Assembly: GCA_948470335.1 (NCBI GenBank)
Contig: CAOKOL010000009.1
Location: forward strand, 40,775-104,774
From: an uncultured Lachnospiraceae bacterium
GTDB lineage: Bacteria; Bacillota; Clostridia; Lachnospirales; Lachnospiraceae
Length of the DNA stretch: 64,000 nt
Direction of reading: 5' to 3'
Shown here: positions 61,009 through 64,000 of the stretch, piece after piece
Layout of the letters: each line of letters begins with the position of its first letter
Position numbering within the stretch: position 1 is the first letter of the stretch
Program-made: the position numbers and the translations under genes
The notes under the pieces: model-generated
What the model saw: only the letters and a program-made list of their open reading frames with translations
Told to the model about the DNA's origin: nothing
The model's database searches: none

Positions 61009-61885
61009 AACCGGCCACCTCCGTCTCACTGATAAAAATTTCTTCCAGACTCAAAGGAAGCACCTCCGCAAACAGCGGATCGGTTTCCTGAATCTTCTGA
61101 AAAATACCCTCTCTTGTGCCTCTGGCAGTTACCGTGTACAGAGAGCCTCTCTGTTCCTGCTGCAAAATTTCCAATCCCTCAAATGCCCGCTCGGCGTCTC
61201 CTTCCTCCCGGAACACGCACTGGATTTTGTGAATGTAGATCTTCATTTCTTCCAAGTCTTTCGCGAACAGGATGCCTCCTTTGTGCAGAAGCCCCACATG
61301 GTCGCAGATATCCTCCAGCTCCCGCAGGTTATGAGAAGCGATAATCGGCGTCATGCCCCGTTTCGTCATCTCCTGAACAAACAGGCTTTTCACCGCCTGC
61401 CGCATCACCGGGTCCAGACCGTCAAAGGTCTCGTCGCAAAACAGATATTTGGTATTGGCGCAGATGCCAAGCAAAAGTGAAACCTGTTTTTTCATACCTT
61501 TGGAAAAGGTGCGCAGCTTCCGTTTTTTATCCAGGTCAAACTGAGCCATCATTTTTACGAACCGGTCATGGTCGAACTGAGGATACACCACCCGGTAATA
61601 AGTCTCCATATCCGCGGGAGTCCCGGAAGGGAAAAAATACTGATCGTCGGAGATATAGAACACCTGGGATTTGGCTTCCATATTCTCATACACCGGATGG
61701 CCGTCGATGGTAATCTCCCCCTGATCCGCTTTCAGCACCCCGCTTAATATCCGCATAAAGGTGCTTTTCCCCGCGCCGTTGGTACCCACCAGGCCGAACA
61801 CATTCCCTTCATTAATCGTGACGGAAACCTGATCCAGAGCTTTTATGTCCTCATAATATTTCGATACCTGCTTTGCCTCAATCAT
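60983..61885 (-). CDS. ABC transporter ATP-binding protein (YtrB-like)
   Basis: 300 residues. Walker A GLVGTNGAGKSTFM (31-44), signature FSKGMKKQVSLLLGI, Walker B TKYLFCDETFDGLDPVMRQA, H-loop PIIASHNLRELEDICDH. The C-terminal domain (from about 220) is the extension seen in GntR-linked YtrB-type ATPases. It overlaps the GntR gene by 4 bases and the permease by 26. Such modules respond to cell-wall antibiotics in Bacillus; here the substrate is unknown. Confidence 0.92.
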   Translation of the reverse strand: MIEAKQVSKYYEDIKALDQVSVTINEGNVFGLVGTNGAGKSTFMRILSGVLKADQGEITIDGHPVYENMEAKSQVFYISDDQYFFPSGTPADMETYYRVVYPQFDHDRFVKMMAQFDLDKKRKLRTFSKGMKKQVSLLLGICANTKYLFCDETFDGLDPVMRQAVKSLFVQEMTKRGMTPIIASHNLRELEDICDHVGLLHKGGILFAKDLEEMKIYIHKIQCVFREEGDAERAFEGLEILQQEQRGSLYTVTARGTREGIFQKIQETDPLFAEVLPLSLEEIFISETEVAGYDIKKLVF

Positions 61886-62415
61886 GCTCTGCTCCTTTCT
61901 TCTTCCTGCTGCCGCCCCGGTTCTCCCGAAACATCTTTCTCCTCTGAGAGCCGATCTTCTTTCATGGAATCACTTGATTCCTCCAAAGGCCCTTTCTCTT
62001 TTACGAAAACGGCCCCGCTTTCCGGCCGCTGTCCTTCTTCCGGAAAACCGCCGGCTTCCTCATAACACCGGTCGATGATTTCCGTCAGAACGGTTTTCGC
62101 TATCTGCAGATTTTTCGCGTCGTCCACATCACCGCGGAAGCTTTCCAGCACTTCTTTCCGCGTGTATTCCAGAAATTCCTCTCTGGCGGAGACAAAGCTG
62201 CCCCGCCCCTTTACGGTATAGGTAAACCCCCGCCGTTCCAGCTCCGCATAGGCTTTCTGAATTGTGTTCGGATTGATCGCCAGCTCCATGGCCAGCGACC
62301 GCACCGAGGGCATCTGCTCCCCGGCCCGGATCACGCCTTTTACGATCAAATCCTGGAATCGTTCCACTACCTGCTCATAAATCGGCCGCCGGTCTTTATA
62401 ATCGATTACAATCAT
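61882..62415 (-). CDS. GntR-family repressor (YtrA subfamily)
   Basis: 177 residues. The winged HTH begins at DYKDRRPIYEQVVERFQDLI with MPSVRSLAMELAINPNTIQK and AYAELERRGFTYTVKGRGSF, the YtrA type with a short helical dimerisation tail (KEVLESFRGDVDDAKNLQIA). The last 50 residues are acidic and low in complexity (EEGQRPESG, then EESSDSMKEDRLSEEKD), an extension not usual for the family. It likely represses its own operon through the inverted repeat at 62543-62577. Confidence 0.92.
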   Translation of the reverse strand: MIVIDYKDRRPIYEQVVERFQDLIVKGVIRAGEQMPSVRSLAMELAINPNTIQKAYAELERRGFTYTVKGRGSFVSAREEFLEYTRKEVLESFRGDVDDAKNLQIAKTVLTEIIDRCYEEAGGFPEEGQRPESGAVFVKEKGPLEESSDSMKEDRLSEEKDVSGEPGRQQEEERSRA

Positions 62416-62542
62416 AAAATAGTCCCTCCTGATTACGGTCCCGCAGCTTTTCTCCCGAACGTAAAGGGTCCGCCGCTTTTTTCATAAGACATCTGACACT
62501 GCCGTTCGCATTCCATCCTGATATGTTCTTTTGTATTATGAT

Positions 62543-62602
62543 AACTAAGTGTATTATTAGTGTTAGTACACTTAGTTTATCAGAGAAACCTGCCTGCGTC
62601 AA
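62543..62602 (-). promoter_or_regulatory. promoter and YtrA-type operator
   Basis: Minus-strand TTGACG (62597-62602), 17-base spacer and TAAACT (62574-62579). An inverted repeat with 11-base arms, AACTAAGTGTA (62543-62553) and TACACTTAGTT (62567-62577), overlaps the -10 and the start site. Its GTGTA...TACAC core is that of YtrA-family operators, so a bound repressor would block initiation. Confidence 0.75.
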
Positions 62603-62676
62603 CCCCCTTTTTCCGCTTTTTTAACGGCTTCCACAAATTTTCATTTTTCTTTAGAATATATCCCGTTTTTCTTCTG

Positions 62677-62705
62677 TTGCATCCCGTGGGCAAATTCTGT
62701 ATAAT
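62677..62705 (+). promoter_or_regulatory. promoter of the terminal GT2 gene
   Basis: TTGCAT (62677-62682), 17-base spacer and TATAAT (62700-62705), about 110 bases before the gene. Confidence 0.75.
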
Positions 62706-62720
62706 GTCCTGTAGAAAAGG

Positions 62721-62788
62721 ATGTACTCCCACAAACGCGCCGCGCCTGTTATCCGCGGCCGATGTTCCCTGAGATTCTGAGAGTACAT
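62721..62788 (+). ncRNA. structured 5' leader of unknown class
   Basis: ATGTACTC (62721-62728) pairs with GAGTACAT (62781-62788). Inside, GCCGCG (62739-62744) pairs with CGCGGC (62754-62759) over a 9-base loop. The stem begins about 10 bases after the inferred start of transcription and ends 26 bases before the start codon. I do not recognise a known riboswitch class. Confidence 0.4.
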
Positions 62789-62814
62789 GGCAATGTTTGG
62801 AGGCATATTAAATT

Positions 62815-63834
62815 ATGAAACTACTGACCATAGCCATCCCCTGCTACCACTCGGCCGATTATATGGCCCGCTGTATCGACTCTCTGCTCGTCGGCGGGGA
62901 TGAAGTGGAAATTCTGATCGTGGACGACGGCTCCACGAAGGATAATACCGGCGAGATTGCGGATTCCTACGCCGCCAGATACCCTGACATCGTCCGGGCC
63001 ATCCACCAGCCCAACGCCGGGCACGGCGGCGCGGTCAATACGGGGCTTGCCCATGCCACGGGACTGTATTTTAAAGTGGTGGACAGCGACGACTGGGTAA
63101 ACAAAAAAGCTTACCTGAAAATTCTTGATACCTTGCGGACGCTGCGGGAACAGGAGCATTCCGTGGACATGTTCCTGTCGAATTTTGTCTATGAAAAACA
63201 GGGCGCGCATCATAAGATGGTGATGCACTACCGCCGGGTTATGCCCAAAAACCGGATTTTCACCTGGAATGAGGTGGGACGGTTTAAGGCGGGCAACTAC
63301 ATCCTGATGCATTCCGTCATTTACCGGACAAAACTGCTGAAAGACTGCGGACTGCATCTGCCGGAACACACCTTTTATGTGGACAATATTTTTGTGTTCC
63401 AGCCCTTCCCCTATGTGCGGACGCTGTATTATCTGAACGTAAACTTCTACCGCTATTTTATCGGCCGGGAGGATCAGTCGGTCAATGAGACGGTAATGAT
63501 TTCCCGCATCGACCAGCAGTTGAAAGTAAACCATATCATGATCGACCAGTACACGGAAGCTGTGATCGAAACGCCCCGGCTGGAACGGTATATGCGGAAC
63601 TATCTGAGCATTATCACCACCATCAGCTCCATTCTGTGCATCCGCTCCAAAACACCGGAAAACCTTCTGAAAAAACAGGAGGTCTGGCAATATATGCAGG
63701 AAACCAATCCCGCAGTCTACAAAAAACTGCGATGGAACATCCTGGGAATCGTTATGAATCTGCCCGGAAAGCCGGGACGAGCCTTCGCTTCATTCTGTTA
63801 TAAGATTGCACAGAAAATCTATGGGTTTAATTAG
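62815..63834 (+). CDS. GT2-family glycosyltransferase
   Basis: 339 residues. GT-A motifs: LTIAIPCYHSADYMARCIDS, ILIVDDGSTKDNTGEIADSY, NAGHGGAVNTGLAHATGLYF and FKVVDSDDWVNKKAYLKILD with the DxDD metal site. The C-terminal part has HTFYVDNIFVFQPFPYVRTL and a basic tail. Single gene with its own promoter and structured leader. No other polysaccharide genes are beside it, so it may modify a teichoic acid or glycolipid. GGAGG lies 11 bases before the ATG. Confidence 0.93.
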   Translation: MKLLTIAIPCYHSADYMARCIDSLLVGGDEVEILIVDDGSTKDNTGEIADSYAARYPDIVRAIHQPNAGHGGAVNTGLAHATGLYFKVVDSDDWVNKKAYLKILDTLRTLREQEHSVDMFLSNFVYEKQGAHHKMVMHYRRVMPKNRIFTWNEVGRFKAGNYILMHSVIYRTKLLKDCGLHLPEHTFYVDNIFVFQPFPYVRTLYYLNVNFYRYFIGREDQSVNETVMISRIDQQLKVNHIMIDQYTEAVIETPRLERYMRNYLSIITTISSILCIRSKTPENLLKKQEVWQYMQETNPAVYKKLRWNILGIVMNLPGKPGRAFASFCYKIAQKIYGFN

Positions 63835-64000
63835 GGGAACCACGGAACTATAAATCAGCAGCGCACCGGAAAGGCCCCCGGAAGGATTTTCGGACGTTTA
63901 CGGCCGGAAATTCTTCCAGATCAAGGGGGCCTTGAAGGGGAGCTGCGGAACTATAAATCAGCAGCGCACCGGAAAGGCCCCCGGAAGGATTTTCGGACGT
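63834..64000. repeat. 103-bp tandem repeat, running off the window
   Basis: Unit 1 starts at 63834 and unit 2 at 63937; from CGGAACTATAAATCAGCAGC onward they are identical as far as the window goes. Each unit contains AAGGCCCCC (63871-63879) pairing with GGGGGCCTT (63925-63933), enclosing an imperfect GGAAGGATTTTC / GAAATTCTTCC stem. The units differ only in the few bases after the leading GGGGA. The copy number is unknown because the array continues to the right. Confidence 0.8.

Overview
The window looks like a chromosome segment from a spore-forming, strictly anaerobic Clostridia, most likely a Lachnospiraceae member. Pointers are: spoVAD and spoVAE; pyruvate:ferredoxin oxidoreductase; a ferredoxin with a membrane Fe-S protein and a Crp/Fnr regulator; BceAB-like and YtrA/B-like transport modules; LoaP; strong AGGAGG-type ribosome binding sites; and many Clostridia-type small regulators. 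No rRNA, CRISPR array or intact insertion sequence was seen. One tRNA gene (Ala, anticodon GGC) is present. Assignments rest on reading the translated sequence by eye; no database search was run.

Layout. 1-2.6 kb: a FtsX-type peptide/antibiotic ABC transporter that runs off the left edge. 2.6-4.2 kb: a scar of accessory DNA (orphan antitoxin-like gene, decayed IS66-type transposase, PIN-domain gene with a small partner) that has removed the 5' part of an iron/cofactor-type ABC transporter operon. That operon's remaining genes (4.2-6.5 kb) end in a TiaS-like DDTD protein. 6.5-7.4 kb: a secreted nuclease. 7.6-12.6 kb: a response regulator, histidine kinase and second FtsX-type ABC transporter. 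A CTTAC-N6-GTAAG operator lies in front of both FtsX transporters, so the two are probably one regulon. 12.9-16.8 kb: orphan NMT1-type lipoprotein, GNAT, GreA-like factor, ferredoxin pair and Crp/Fnr regulator. 17-19.6 kb: a second two-component system.

20-26 kb: a nickel-pincer (Lar) cofactor locus. It has larB, larC1 and a separate larC2-like gene, is led by a 593-residue protein I do not recognise and preceded by a LysR regulator; larA and larE are absent. 26-28.8 kb: gene remnants and an ADP-ribosylglycohydrolase. 28.9-30.4 kb: spoVAE and spoVAD without an adjacent spoVAC. 30.6-38.6 kb: a complete Wadjet-like (JetD-A-B-C) anti-plasmid system. 38.7-53.3 kb: a surface polysaccharide locus (WecG/TagA-, GT2- and GT4-type transferases, Wzy-like polymerase, ABC flippase, CapD-type epimerase/dehydratase, acyltransferase) with a LoaP antiterminator. 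53.4-62.4 kb: tRNA-Ala, xpt, pyruvate:ferredoxin oxidoreductase, hicAB and a YtrA-type ABC module whose permease carries a frameshift. 62.7-64 kb: a glycosyltransferase followed by a 103-bp tandem repeat that continues past the right edge.

Most novel-looking items: the unknown protein tied to LarC2; two copies of an intergenic element whose stems are conserved by compensatory changes (19735-19871 and 53445-53564); the shared operator; and the in-frame UGA at the end of larC1 followed by 31 sense codons and a hairpin.
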